The position numbers were made by a program, and so were the translations under genes. Below are positions 30,759-41,100 of a DNA stretch of 64,000 nt, one piece after another. Below the pieces are notes generated by a model that was not told the DNA's origin, ran no database searches, and saw only the letters and a list, made by a program, of their open reading frames with translations. The first letter of the stretch is position 1. Every line of letters starts with the position of its first letter. Source of the stretch: Elusimicrobiota bacterium (GTDB lineage: Bacteria > Elusimicrobiota > Elusimicrobia > FEN-1173); assembly GCA_016721625.1 (NCBI GenBank), contig JADKHR010000001.1, positions 682,001 through 746,000 of the forward strand, written 5' to 3'.

Positions 30759-31532
30759 TCATTTCCTTTCAAACGTTTTATGGATTCTCTCAATCGAACG
30801 AGCCCGCCCCGTGGACTCGTCCGCCTCCACGATCACCGCGCAAAACTGAGCGTCGCCTTCCGCCACGGACAAACGAACTCTCACTCCGGTCAAGAACCGT
30901 TTGAGCGCCGAAGCTCGATCCCCGCCGATGATCCCGTCCCGGGGCCCCGCCATCCCCACGTCCCCGATGAACGCCGAGCCCCCCGGCAAAATCCGTTCGT
31001 CCGCCGTCTGAACATGGGTGGGTCCCGAGCACCGCCGCCACCCGCCCGTCCAAATACCATCCCATGGCCTGCTTTTCGCTGGACGTCTCCGCGTGCATGT
31101 CCACGAGGATGAGATCCGCCTCTAAACCTTTTAAGAGCGCATCCGCCGCGCGAAAAGGACAGTCGATGGTGTCCATGTGGTGGCGCCCCATCAACTGAAG
31201 GACCGCCACCCGCTTGCCGTTCACGGGATACACCCCACCCCCGCCCCGCCAACATGGGAGGGTAATTGGCCGGCCGCAATATACGGGGGTCCGAAAGGAG
31301 CGGTTCGGTTTCCGGCCGGTCCCAAGTGTGGTTCCCCAGCGTAAAAACGTCGATTCCCGCCGCAAAAAGCTCCTGGGCCACCGGCCCCGTGATCCCCCGC
31401 CCCCCCGCCGCATTCTCCACATTCCCGACGACAAAATCGATCCCCGCGTCCCGCCGAATCAGCGGGAACGAAGTGCCGAACCGCCTCCCGCCCCGGCCGC
31501 CCAAAGATGTCCCCCACAAAAAGAATGCGCAC
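30759..31532 (-). CDS. YmdB-like metallophosphoesterase, multiply frameshifted
   Basis: Pieces in three frames together spell a TIGR00282/YmdB-type 2',3'-cyclic nucleotide phosphodiesterase. The GTG at 31532 begins RILFVGDIFGRPGREAV. The next frame carries DFVVGNVENAAGGRGITG and LGNHTWDRPE. The next carries VNGKRVAVLQLMGRHHMD and LILVDMHAETSSEKQAMGWYLDGRV. The last carries SAFIGDVGMAGPRDGIIGG. Metal ligands (D in GDIFG, N in GNVEN, the NH of GNHTW, the H of DMHAE) are all there. Three indels (near 31470, 31255 and 31010, all in G/C runs) break it. Either poor assembly or a real pseudogene. First gene before ispA-dxs-tlyA. Confidence 0.75.
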
Positions 31533-31563
31533 TCCCCATCCCCCGTCGACATGTAAAGAAAAG

Positions 31564-31569
31564 ATTATA
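31564..31569 (-). promoter_or_regulatory. Extended -10 promoter of the YmdB-like gene
   Basis: TGATATAAT on the minus strand is an extended -10 (TG-n-TATAAT), 31 bases before the GTG at 31532. No good -35 at 17 bases was found. Confidence 0.5.
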
Positions 31570-31901
31570 TCAAACCAAACGCTTTTTTCGGGGATAGAAA
31601 GCGCCAACCCGGGTTCTAAGTCAAAAACCACCCCGCCCAAGAAAGGGACGGCCGTCATTTAGCAACGAAGAAGAAGTCCGAGGAAATCGCTTGGGAAAGG
31701 ATAAAAAGGCCCGCCAAAATCGAATCAAGACCCCCGTGTGACCGTTTTCCATTTTATTGATTTCGTTTAACAACGCAATGAAACCCGCGCTGGTAGCCCA
31801 CGGGACCGTCATTGGGGAAAAAGTGGATCCGTCGGGATGGTTCGTCACAAGGACCGGGAAACCCCACGTTCGTGCGTCACCTTAATGTGGCTCCCCCCTC
31901 C
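31570..31901. other. Intergenic region without a supported gene
   Basis: This gap separates the secreted-protein cluster from the housekeeping operon. A 75-codon minus-strand frame (31621-31848) is present but lacks a recognisable family or Shine-Dalgarno sequence. I see nothing else beyond the promoter at its left edge. Confidence 0.4.
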
Positions 31902-34512
31902 TCATTTCTGCACCACCACCTTCAACCGTTTCCGCCCGCCGTTCTTTTCAATGATCGCCAGGTAGACACCGCTGGCGATGGGAGATCCCGCGTCGTTGGT
32001 CAGGTCCCAAAGGAACTGAACCTTGCGGGGGCGTGGTTATGGTTTTCACCGGTTGACCGCTGATCGTATAGATCCGCACCGCCGTCTCCGCGGGGATTCG
32101 GTCGAAAGTGATTCCGGCAGATCCGTGGTGGGGGCTGTAGGGCACGGGGTAGGCCCGTGCGCCGTCCACCGTTGTTGGAGCCAGTGGCAGATCCTCGTCC
32201 TCTATTCCTTGGTCTGTCAGGCCTGGGGTTGACAGGGTTTTGGTGGACCCCGCAATGGCGTGGGGCGACTCGTTTCCTGCCCCATCCACGGTCCACACAC
32301 GTGCGTAATACATCTTGTTCGCGGCCAGGGACCTTACGCTGGTCGATAAAGTCACCATGTAATTCTTATCCCAGCCACTTAAACGGCTGGAAAAGTTGTT
32401 ATCGGAGGACACATCCACCCGGTAACCTGCCACCTCGCTTCCCCCAACATCCGAGGCCTGAGGCCAAGACAGATCGATCGATTGGCCTTTCCCCTCTAAA
32501 TTCAACGATCCAGGCGAGGCTGGGACTGTTTTGTCCCGCAACGTTCGAGTGCTCACCCAGTCCGAATAGTTTTCATTGCCATCCCCATCCACCGCTCGAA
32601 CACGAACAAAATAGAGTGTCTCCGCCCTCAGGCCAGTCACCGTGACCTGGGGCAACCATCCTACGCCGCGGGCCACCCAACCAGGAATGCGCGAAGAATT
32701 ATAATTCCCGGTTGCCACATCCACCTTGTATCCCCTCAACCCGCTCCCGCCCTCATCCGTGGACGCCGTCCAGGCAATTGACACACCTCCCTCCAGCCCC
32801 GTTGGCGTCACGTTCATTGGCTTCACCGGTGGGATCGTGTCAAGAAGTGTCTTCGTCGTCACAATCTCGCTGTAGTTCGAAAGAGTCCCATGCCCATCCT
32901 CAGCGCGAACGCGCGCAAAATAAGTTGTACTCGCTCGCAAGCCCGACACTGTTACCGCTGTTTCCACTACCACCTTGTTTTTCCATCCTGGGACGAAGGG
33001 ATTGAAGTCAATCGCGGTCGAAAATATCAACAACGTATTTTAAATCCGCGTATTGTCCCGTGGCCGGAGGAAACCACGAAAGAGCAAGAGCCTCCTGCCC
33101 GCCACTTGCGATTAATTCCCGCGGAGGCGTCAACGTATTCCATTGACTAAACAGGTCTTTTACCACCAAATATTCCGGTGTTGGTGGGGTTGATTTATCC
33201 AAAAAGAATGTGACAATGCCATCGGCCGTTCCATTTCCTACAGCGGAATGGGCTACGCTGAGCGCGTCTTGAAGGTAAGAGAGGGTTGGGGGTTCAGGAT
33301 GCCAGCTTGTTTGGCTCGCATAGATCATGGTGGTCAAAGCGAGGCGAGGCACCTGAGAGTTAAAAGGCTGAAACTGGAAATCAGGGGGACCCGTGAACAT
33401 CGGGGGAGTGTAAGGATCCAGATTGGAATTTGTGGTTTTAATGTCCCAGATCTCAAATTGGATTGGGAAATGATGGACAACGGAACTAAAGAACAATTCG
33501 AATTGCAATTCGGCGCTTGTCTTTGCTTTAAGTTTGTCTGAAATATCCAAACTGACGGCGCCTTCAGATACACCACCGCAGTCTTCTTTCCAAACCTCTT
33601 CGCCGTCAATCAGTAGTCGTTTAAAAAATTTTCCCGTTGGAAGAGCAATGGGCGGGTGAACGCATCCCGTTGCTGAAAAGAGATTCGGTGGTTTGTTGCC
33701 GCGTCGACATTCACCTTGAGACGTATTCGCCCTTTCGTGTTTGCCGACGCCCACGTGTAAGGCGGAAAAGCAATTTTCCATCCTTTTCGGTTCCAAAGAC
33801 TTCTGACACCTTTGATCTGTTCGTTCAGGAGAGAAGCGTTGTCGAGGTTTTCGAATGGAAAAATGATCCCGTCGACACGATCCTGATAGGCATCCATAAA
33901 TGAGGGGGTCAGGCGATCAAAGTAATTGACAACCTGAAAGGAAAGCGAAGGGGAGATCCTGTGTGCTTTTTCCATCATGGTGGCCACAAACTCCGGTGAA
34001 AATGTGTTGGTTTGATTGGTGGGAGTAAAGTCATCCATAACAAATCCTTTCAGGTTAGTGAACCTCTTCGCCTCCAGAGCAATCGATTCTGCCCATTTGA
34101 TGTAGGCCTCCTGGTTGGTTCCATACCCATCCGCCAGGCTGTAGGGCTTATTCGGACCACCTTCGCTGGGAGGTAACAAATAAACCCAAACCTCAATACC
34201 CGCCGCTTGGGCGGCGGGCATGAACTCATTCCTAAAATCCTCCCAGCTGCTGTATTGTACCCCCGAGGAGGATTCCCGTATCAAATACAGATACGTTTTC
34301 ATGCCCGCCGATTTTATTTTATCGATCATCGCTGGGGTGTCGATGTGGTAGGTCGTTTCTAAAGGGCGTCGCTTTTCAATTAATGGGCGGCCAAAATCCC
34401 CCAACATTTTATCTCCTTTGATGGATTCAGAACCCGAAGAAGACCAACCATCGCAAAAAGATAGGATCGTTACGAACATCAAGCCTAATAATTTGGGTGG
34501 ACGGGTCCTCAT
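31902..34512 (-). CDS. Secreted TIM-barrel/Fn3 protein with C-terminal sorting domain, frameshifted
   Basis: From ATG 34512, a signal peptide (LLGLMFVTILSFCDG) precedes a region resembling a glycoside-hydrolase-type TIM barrel (MIDKIKSAGMKTYLYLIRES, GIEVWVYLLPPSEGG, LKGFVMDDFTPTN, VDGIIFPFENLDN), then a beta-sandwich, three fibronectin III domains (YRVDVSSDNNFSSRLSGW type) and the C-terminal domain AYPVPYSP, ITFDRIPAE, WDLTND, SGVYLAI ending VVVQK at TGA 31902. Indels near 33640, 33025 (a T-run) and 32030 split it into four pieces. The gene is visibly less GC-rich than its neighbours between about 32.9 and 34.5 kb. Substrate unknown. Confidence 0.72.
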
Positions 34513-34562
34513 GAATTCTTCCTCCTTTAATTTTCCAAAGACGGCTGATCAGCCATTGGATC

Positions 34563-37500
34563 CTATTTCTGCACGACCACCTTCAACCGTTTCGTCCCGC
34601 CGTTCTTTTCCATAATCGCCAGGTAGACCCCGCTGGCCACGGGGTTCCCCTCGTCGTTGGTGAGGTCCCAGAGAACGGCCCCTCCTGTGGTCGAGATCAA
34701 GGTTTTGACCGGGTGACCGTCCAACGTATAGATCCGCACCGTCGTCTCCGCGGGGATTCGGTCGAAGGTGATGCCGTCGGCTCCGCGCCCTGATTGGAAG
34801 GGGGACGGGTATGCGCGGGCAGTATCCACCGTCTCCCAAGCAGAGGGATCGCCGGGCAAGATCGGCGGGAGAGGAATCCCAACCGACGGCGGCATTGTGC
34901 GGACCATCGCCTCAAAAGATTGGGGGGATTGGTTTCCCTCAGAATCACGGGCCACCACAGTGAATAAATAGGTCGTCTTGGCCGTCAATTCACGGAGAAG
35001 CAAAGTGGATTCGGCGGTGGAAGCCTTTTCAACGCCCGCCTGATACACTTTGTACGTCGCGGGAGCCAGCATGTCCTTCGAAACGCGGATTTCATCAAAC
35101 CACACCACGCCGTCGGTTATTCTGTAATCGTCAAAATAGCAATAGAGTTTGAGATCCTTCCCCGACCCGTTGGGCGCGGTGAACCGGAAAGACATCGGGG
35201 CCCACTCTGAATTCGAGAAGAAATAATCCTTCAGGACCACGGTGACGCCACCTGTCCGATCATAGACCCCCACGCGGCCGCGCACCCTTCCGTTGGTTTT
35301 TCCCCAGAAAGTCACAAGATAGGTCTCTCCGGGGGTATAGGTGAGTCCCCGAATTCCATTGAACCATCGCGTTCCATCCGTCTTGACCACCAATCCGGCG
35401 TTTCCAAAACGACGGTCGTTTAAGGCGGTCGAACGAAAAACCTGGGTGGAGGTTCCCGACCGCGTCCACCCGTCTGGAAGGCTGAGGTCCGATACGTTTG
35501 ATGCCTCAAACCCCGGGTTGGCGTTCATTGTTGGGCCCGCGGGAGGAGTCCACGACAAGCGCACCGTGGTGGACGACAGAGCGGTCGCCGTCACATTCCC
35601 TGGAGCGGTTCGCTCGATGGGTTTTTGAAGCGGATCGAATTTCGCCAACCCGGACACCGTTAAGAGTCGGACCCCATTGCGCCAGGAGATTCCTGTAAAC
35701 AATCGATCCACCAACGGCCAAACCGCCGGATCGTATCGAGCTAAACCGACCCATTCGTTCATTCCATACTTGTAATCCACTTCATGGCCGACGATATCAG
35801 ATCCGTCCACACGCGAATGCATAAAGGGATCGATGATATTTCCATTCCACACCGTTTCCAGAAGTGTCCGAGCGAACATTCGCATATCCTCCGGCGAAAA
35901 AACCACGCTGTCCTCGGCCATGCGCAAGACGGCAGATATATCAAGATTGCCATGGTTTAAGTCTTCAGCTTTTAAACCGCTATCAAAACCGTCTTGGAAC
36001 AGGTTATCGGCGTAATGCCACACATAGCCTCCTCCAGAAGATAAAGTGACGGGTTTCAGGAAAGCTTTAAAAGATTTCCCAAGTTTTTCTGCTTTTTCAC
36101 GATATTTGGTTTGTCCCGTTAAATGCCATAGGTCAAGAAAGATTTCGGCCATGGGCAAATATTGGTTGTGTGGAAGAGCGATATCGGCGGTTTCACCGGC
36201 GCGCCCAAAATCTTTTTGATCGTTCGACACATAAAACCCCTGGTCCCCTTTTTCCCGCCAATCCCTTTCCCAACTTGGAAGAATGGTCTCCTTCGCCAGG
36301 ACGATGTAGCTCTCTGCCTTTTCATTAAACTCCGGCTGAAGCCAGGGATCTTCTCGGACCAGACGAGCGAAACGAAGAATCGGCGCGAGGAGAACCGCTT
36401 GATGAACCAGATATTCCGCTTGCATTTTCAAAGACGCCTGGTCGAAACGCGCGGTTGTCCCCAACGCGTTTCGGGTAAGCGTCAATCGCATTTTTAATGG
36501 GTTATTTCCTGCGACAGGTGCGGTGAAAAAAAAGTCTAAATCACCCCAGGAATCGGACGTTCGCTCAGCAAATTCGATCACCGATTCGCCGTTAAGGATT
36601 TCAAGGCGCGCCGATCCCCAGCTTTTGACCCGAACTTGATAGATCGCGCCCGGGACGGCGCGAAACGATTCCTGTTCTGCCGCCGGGGCGGTCCCGTCTC
36701 CATCCGCCCGAACTTCCAGACAATAAGGCCGGGAAGGACAATCCGTCCGTTTTGTTCGGTTCACGGTGGATGGAAGTCCTCCCACGGCTCGCCAATCGGC
36801 CGCGTGGGCGGAATCGGCCAGGGCCACCCGCACATCGTCGAAGGACACCCGTCCATCGGTCGGCTTATAATCGTCGAAATAACAGAGGATTTGAAGGTCG
36901 TTCCCCGCGGCGGGCGGTGCGGTGAAGGTAAGGCTTCCAAAGGCCCAGTTGGAATTTGAAAAGAACACCTCCGCCAGCGTCACCGTTCCTGAAGTTCGAT
37001 CGTAGACGCCGACGCGACCTTTCACTTTTCCGTTTGTTTTTCCCCAAAACGACACGTAGTATGATTGTCCGGGGAGATAAACATTTCTTAGGCTTTGAAT
37101 TCCGTGGCGCCAGGAAGACCCGTTGGTCTTTACCACCAACCCCGCCGATCCCGCGCGCCGGTCCTCCGCCAAAAGAGAACGATACACTTCCTCGGACGTT
37201 CCCGACCGCGTCCAGCCCGCGGGAAGATTTGCTGAAACGCCGCCCTCCCCCACTTCAAATCCTGGGTTTTGGTTTACCGCGACGGGGTCCCCCACGCCGA
37301 TCCATTCCACCTCATCAAAATAAACAACCCCGTCCGTGGGAAGGTATTGATCGGTGTAACAGTAAATCTTGACGTCCCGTCCAGGGACCGAAGGCGCCTG
37401 GACATTGAACTCCACTTTTTGCCATACCGTCGAATCAAAAAACTTTTCGCCCAGGACCACCGTCCCCTCCGTGCGGTCATAGATCCCGATGCGTCCTTTC

Positions 37501-38144
37501 ACTTTCCCGTTGGTCTTTCCCCAGACCGATACGTGGTAAACCGCTCCGGGGACATAGGTCAGATTTTGAATTCCATGGCGCCAATTCACCCCATTGGTTT
37601 TGACCACCAAACCGGCGCTCCCCTGATACCGATCGTCCAGGTTCGTGGATCGAAAAACTTCCGTTGAAGACCCTGACCGCGTCCAACCCGCGGGAAGGGT
37701 CGGCGCCTGGGGATCCACATCTTCAAACCCCGGGTTGACGGTCAGAACACCGGGAGCGGGTCCCGCCCCGGAAAAGGCCGGATTGGCCAACAGTTCATCC
37801 GTGTAGTTGGAGGTTCCCCAAGCCCGTCCGCCATCCCCGTTCCAATCCCTCAAGTGAACCGTTGTTTGATCAAAATGGGTCACCAGTTTGCGAAGGTAAT
37901 AGGGTTCGTGATAGGCCTCAAACATTTGAAGATAGGACTTAAGTAAAGGCCCTTCGTTCCAAGCCAAGACGGCGCCGTTGGGATCGCTGGTATAGCCCTG
38001 GCCCCCATTCAAAGCGTTGTCCGTTGATCGGAAGAGCGTCTGCCAATCGCGGGTTTGGGCGTGAAGCCCCATGGCCCCTGCCAACGCCAAAACAGACAAA
38101 CCAGATCGGAGCCCAATCCGTTTGAGAAGAGAATGGTTTTTCAT
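34563..38144 (-). CDS. Large secreted protein with three carbohydrate-binding-like modules and C-terminal sorting domain
   Basis: The 1193-residue intact product starts at ATG 38144 (GGGAGA upstream) with a signal peptide ending GLHAQ. Three near-identical modules of about 150 residues (roughly 136-290, 295-450 and 900-1060) each begin NPGFE, then GWTRSG, GSAGLVVKTNG, WGKTNG, GVYDRT and end DGVVxFDE, a CBM4/9-like jelly-roll pattern. Between them, about 575-870, is a helical region with HNQYLPMAEIFLDLWHLTG repeats, like an (alpha/alpha)6 barrel of polysaccharide-active enzymes. It ends with one Fn3 and AYPSPFQSG...FDRIPAE...WDLTND...VVVQK. The enzymatic role is inferred only. Confidence 0.85.
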   Translation of the reverse strand: MKNHSLLKRIGLRSGLSVLALAGAMGLHAQTRDWQTLFRSTDNALNGGQGYTSDPNGAVLAWNEGPLLKSYLQMFEAYHEPYYLRKLVTHFDQTTVHLRDWNGDGGRAWGTSNYTDELLANPAFSGAGPAPGVLTVNPGFEDVDPQAPTLPAGWTRSGSSTEVFRSTNLDDRYQGSAGLVVKTNGVNWRHGIQNLTYVPGAVYHVSVWGKTNGKVKGRIGIYDRTEGTVVLGEKFFDSTVWQKVEFNVQAPSVPGRDVKIYCYTDQYLPTDGVVYFDEVEWIGVGDPVAVNQNPGFEVGEGGVSANLPAGWTRSGTSEEVYRSLLAEDRRAGSAGLVVKTNGSSWRHGIQSLRNVYLPGQSYYVSFWGKTNGKVKGRVGVYDRTSGTVTLAEVFFSNSNWAFGSLTFTAPPAAGNDLQILCYFDDYKPTDGRVSFDDVRVALADSAHAADWRAVGGLPSTVNRTKRTDCPSRPYCLEVRADGDGTAPAAEQESFRAVPGAIYQVRVKSWGSARLEILNGESVIEFAERTSDSWGDLDFFFTAPVAGNNPLKMRLTLTRNALGTTARFDQASLKMQAEYLVHQAVLLAPILRFARLVREDPWLQPEFNEKAESYIVLAKETILPSWERDWREKGDQGFYVSNDQKDFGRAGETADIALPHNQYLPMAEIFLDLWHLTGQTKYREKAEKLGKSFKAFLKPVTLSSGGGYVWHYADNLFQDGFDSGLKAEDLNHGNLDISAVLRMAEDSVVFSPEDMRMFARTLLETVWNGNIIDPFMHSRVDGSDIVGHEVDYKYGMNEWVGLARYDPAVWPLVDRLFTGISWRNGVRLLTVSGLAKFDPLQKPIERTAPGNVTATALSSTTVRLSWTPPAGPTMNANPGFEASNVSDLSLPDGWTRSGTSTQVFRSTALNDRRFGNAGLVVKTDGTRWFNGIRGLTYTPGETYLVTFWGKTNGRVRGRVGVYDRTGGVTVVLKDYFFSNSEWAPMSFRFTAPNGSGKDLKLYCYFDDYRITDGVVWFDEIRVSKDMLAPATYKVYQAGVEKASTAESTLLLRELTAKTTYLFTVVARDSEGNQSPQSFEAMVRTMPPSVGIPLPPILPGDPSAWETVDTARAYPSPFQSGRGADGITFDRIPAETTVRIYTLDGHPVKTLISTTGGAVLWDLTNDEGNPVASGVYLAIMEKNGGTKRLKVVVQK

Positions 38145-38167
38145 GGGGGGTCTCCCTTTGGCACGAT

Positions 38168-41100
38168 TCATTTTTGAACCACCACTTTGATTCTCTTTTG
38201 TTCCCCGTCCTTCCCAATCAACGCCAGATAAACTCCGCTCGCCACGGCTTCGCCGTTCTCGTTGGTGAGGTCCCAAGGCGCAACGCCGCCATTATCCGCC
38301 ACAAGAGTTTTGACGGGTCGGCCCTCCATCGTGAAAAGACGGATTTCTGCCCCCCCAGGAATCCGGTCGAAAGTCAACACGGTCGCCCCCCCCGGGCGGA
38401 AAGGCACCGGGTAGGCTCGCGCCCCGTCAACGGATTGAGGTGCAACCAGCGGAACAGGCAAGGTCATGATGGGCGACGTCGCCAAAACACCCGTTTGAAT
38501 GCCTTTGTAATCAAAAAACAAATTGTCCACCCACAGGGCCCCCTTCCCGGGAGAAGAAGCGGGAAGCAGGCGGAAACCAGAGATCCATGTGTTTCCGCCT
38601 GGAATGGGGACGTTGTCCCCCACCAAGACGCCATTGACCCAAGCGCTGAATCGACCCCCCGCGAAATCCGCCAGAATCTCAATCACATACCAGGTGTTCG
38701 CGGCATAGCCTTTGGTGTCACCGGCGAAACGAACATATTTGGCGCCGTCGTAAAAGCTCCACGTGGCGTCGCTGTGGGCGTTGATGAAATAGACGCTGGT
38801 TGCGTTGCCGTTGCCAAGAAACACGTAATGGGAGGAATTCGCCTCCCTAAATCGGACATGGGCGCGGTAATAAAACGTCGTGACGGACTGACCCGCAAGA
38901 TACTGCAAATGGCAATACCCGCCGGGATTGTCGTCCGCCAGAGAAAGGCTTTTGGCGCCCCCGCTGGAGGTGGCGTCCGCCGCCACCGTCACGGCGGTTT
39001 GCGCGGCGGATGAATTAACGCCCCAGCGAGAGGGAGATGTCCCCACGTTTTCGCTTTCAAAATCGTCGTAAAAGGGAAGCGCCGTGGTCAGCAGGACATC
39101 GTCCACCCACATGCCACCCGCGCCGGGGGCGGAGGCGGGGAGCATACGGATCCCAGAGATCGACGAGTTGCTCCCCGGAATAGGAAGGTTGTCCCCCACC
39201 AAAACCCGGTCCACCCACACGCTGAACCGACCGATCGTCAGGTCCGCCCGCACCTCCACCTGATACCAGGTGTTGGCCGCGTAGCCCTTGGTATCCCCGA
39301 GAAAACGAACATATTTGGCTCCGTCGTAAAAGCTCCAAGTGGCGTCGCTGTGGGCGTTGATGAAATAGACACTGGTTGCGTTGCCGTTGCCGAGGAGCAC
39401 GTAATGGGAGGCGCGCGTTTCACGAAACCGGACATTCGCCCTATAATAAAACGTATTGATCTTTTGCCCCGAAAGGTATTGCAGTTGGCAATAGCCATTT
39501 AGATTGTCGTCCGTCAAATAGGCGCTTTTTCCAGAAACTCCGGCGAACACATCGCCGCTGATCGCCGCATTCGTTTGACTGGCCATGGTGACCGACCAGC
39601 GAGAGGGGGATATCCCAACGGCTTCAGTATTAAAATCGTCGTTAAAAGCGCCAAGCTTGACGGGAACGACGGAAGAAAACGGGGAGAGATTCCCCGCGCC
39701 GTCCACGGCCCTTACCCGAACATAATAAACCGTGTCGAACATCTGAACCGACGCGGATGTGGAGACCGCCAGCCCAACGTCCCGCCCGTTCCACCCTGGA
39801 ACGAATGAAGCGAACTCTGTGTCCGTGGACATGTCCACCCGATACCCGGCCACCCCCCCTCCGCCCGAATCGGTGGACAAGGACCAGGACAGGCCCAGTG
39901 TCTGTTGAGTAACCGTCGCCGTTAAACCCGACGGCGCGGTGGGCGGGATATGATCAACAAGGATGGAGACGGGTAAGGACACCACGCTATTGCCGGCAAC
40001 ATCATAGGCTTGTGCGGCGAGCGAGTGGCTCCCGGGGGCGAGATTTATTAAGGAGGCGGCGAATGGGGCCGCCGTATCGGTCACCATCGGCGTTCCATCC
40101 ACCACGAACACCACTCGGGCCACGCCGCCCGCGTCCGAAACGCCGGCGGTGACGGCGACCGTACGAGACGACGGGTAAATCGTCCCGACCACCGGCGCCG
40201 TTATGGACACGACGGGCGGCGTATCGTCTCGATCGCCGGACATGAGATTTTCGACGCTGTCCGGAGTTCCACTGACGGGAACGATTCCTTGCAAAAGAGA
40301 AACCCCAATCCAATTGGGGCTCATCAAGCGCGTGGCCGCCCCGCTCGCATAGTGGGTGGCGTTATAGATCTGAGAGTCGCATTCTTGGGAAAAGGCGGGA
40401 TCCAAGTTCCGCATCGAACAGACGGCAAACACCACCGGACTGGAACTTGGTTTCATGGTATAGATCCCTAAAGCGTAGTTTTTGAGCGCGGTCATGTTTT
40501 CGCGCAAGGACCGTGCGGCGGCATCCAGATATTCCTGACGTTGGAGCAGGGCCCCCGCTTCCGCCAAGGCCGGAGCCGTCAATGTTCCGAAATGCGCCTC
40601 GAAAGTGGGGGTTTTGTATTGGGGCGTATCGACGTCGTCATAGGAAGCGTTGGAGGGCGTCTGAGCCAAATTGTAATAAAGGGAGTACATCGTCCAATGC
40701 CCAAGATATAGAAGGCTTTTCTTCACTTTGGCTGTTTTCAAACCGTCCCGTGTGGCGACCTTGATATCAAAGGTCGGCATGGGAAAAGCCGGGTCGTTGA
40801 GACGAGCGAGGGTGAGGCCCATTTTCAACATCGCCAAACCCAACAAACCCGAACAGTTCACGCTCACCAAGGCAGGGTCGTCGGCCGTATAGTGAAAACG
40901 GAACGGGCGCGGCAGGGTGTAGGTGCTGGTGGAGAACCCGAGCAGATTCAGCGCTTTTTCCCCGTCGTTGCAACCAGGGCCGGGACAAACATCCGTTCGC
41001 TGGCCGCCAACGATCGCTAAATTCAATATTTCGTTGTTCGGTTTCAGATTGAAAAAAGCCTGAATGTCCTTGACCTTGAGGGTTCCTCTCACGATGGCAT

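Noticed and set aside
31621..31848. 75-codon minus-strand frame in the gap left of the YmdB-like gene
   Set aside because: No ribosome site, no recognisable domain and unlike its neighbours; kept only as intergenic.
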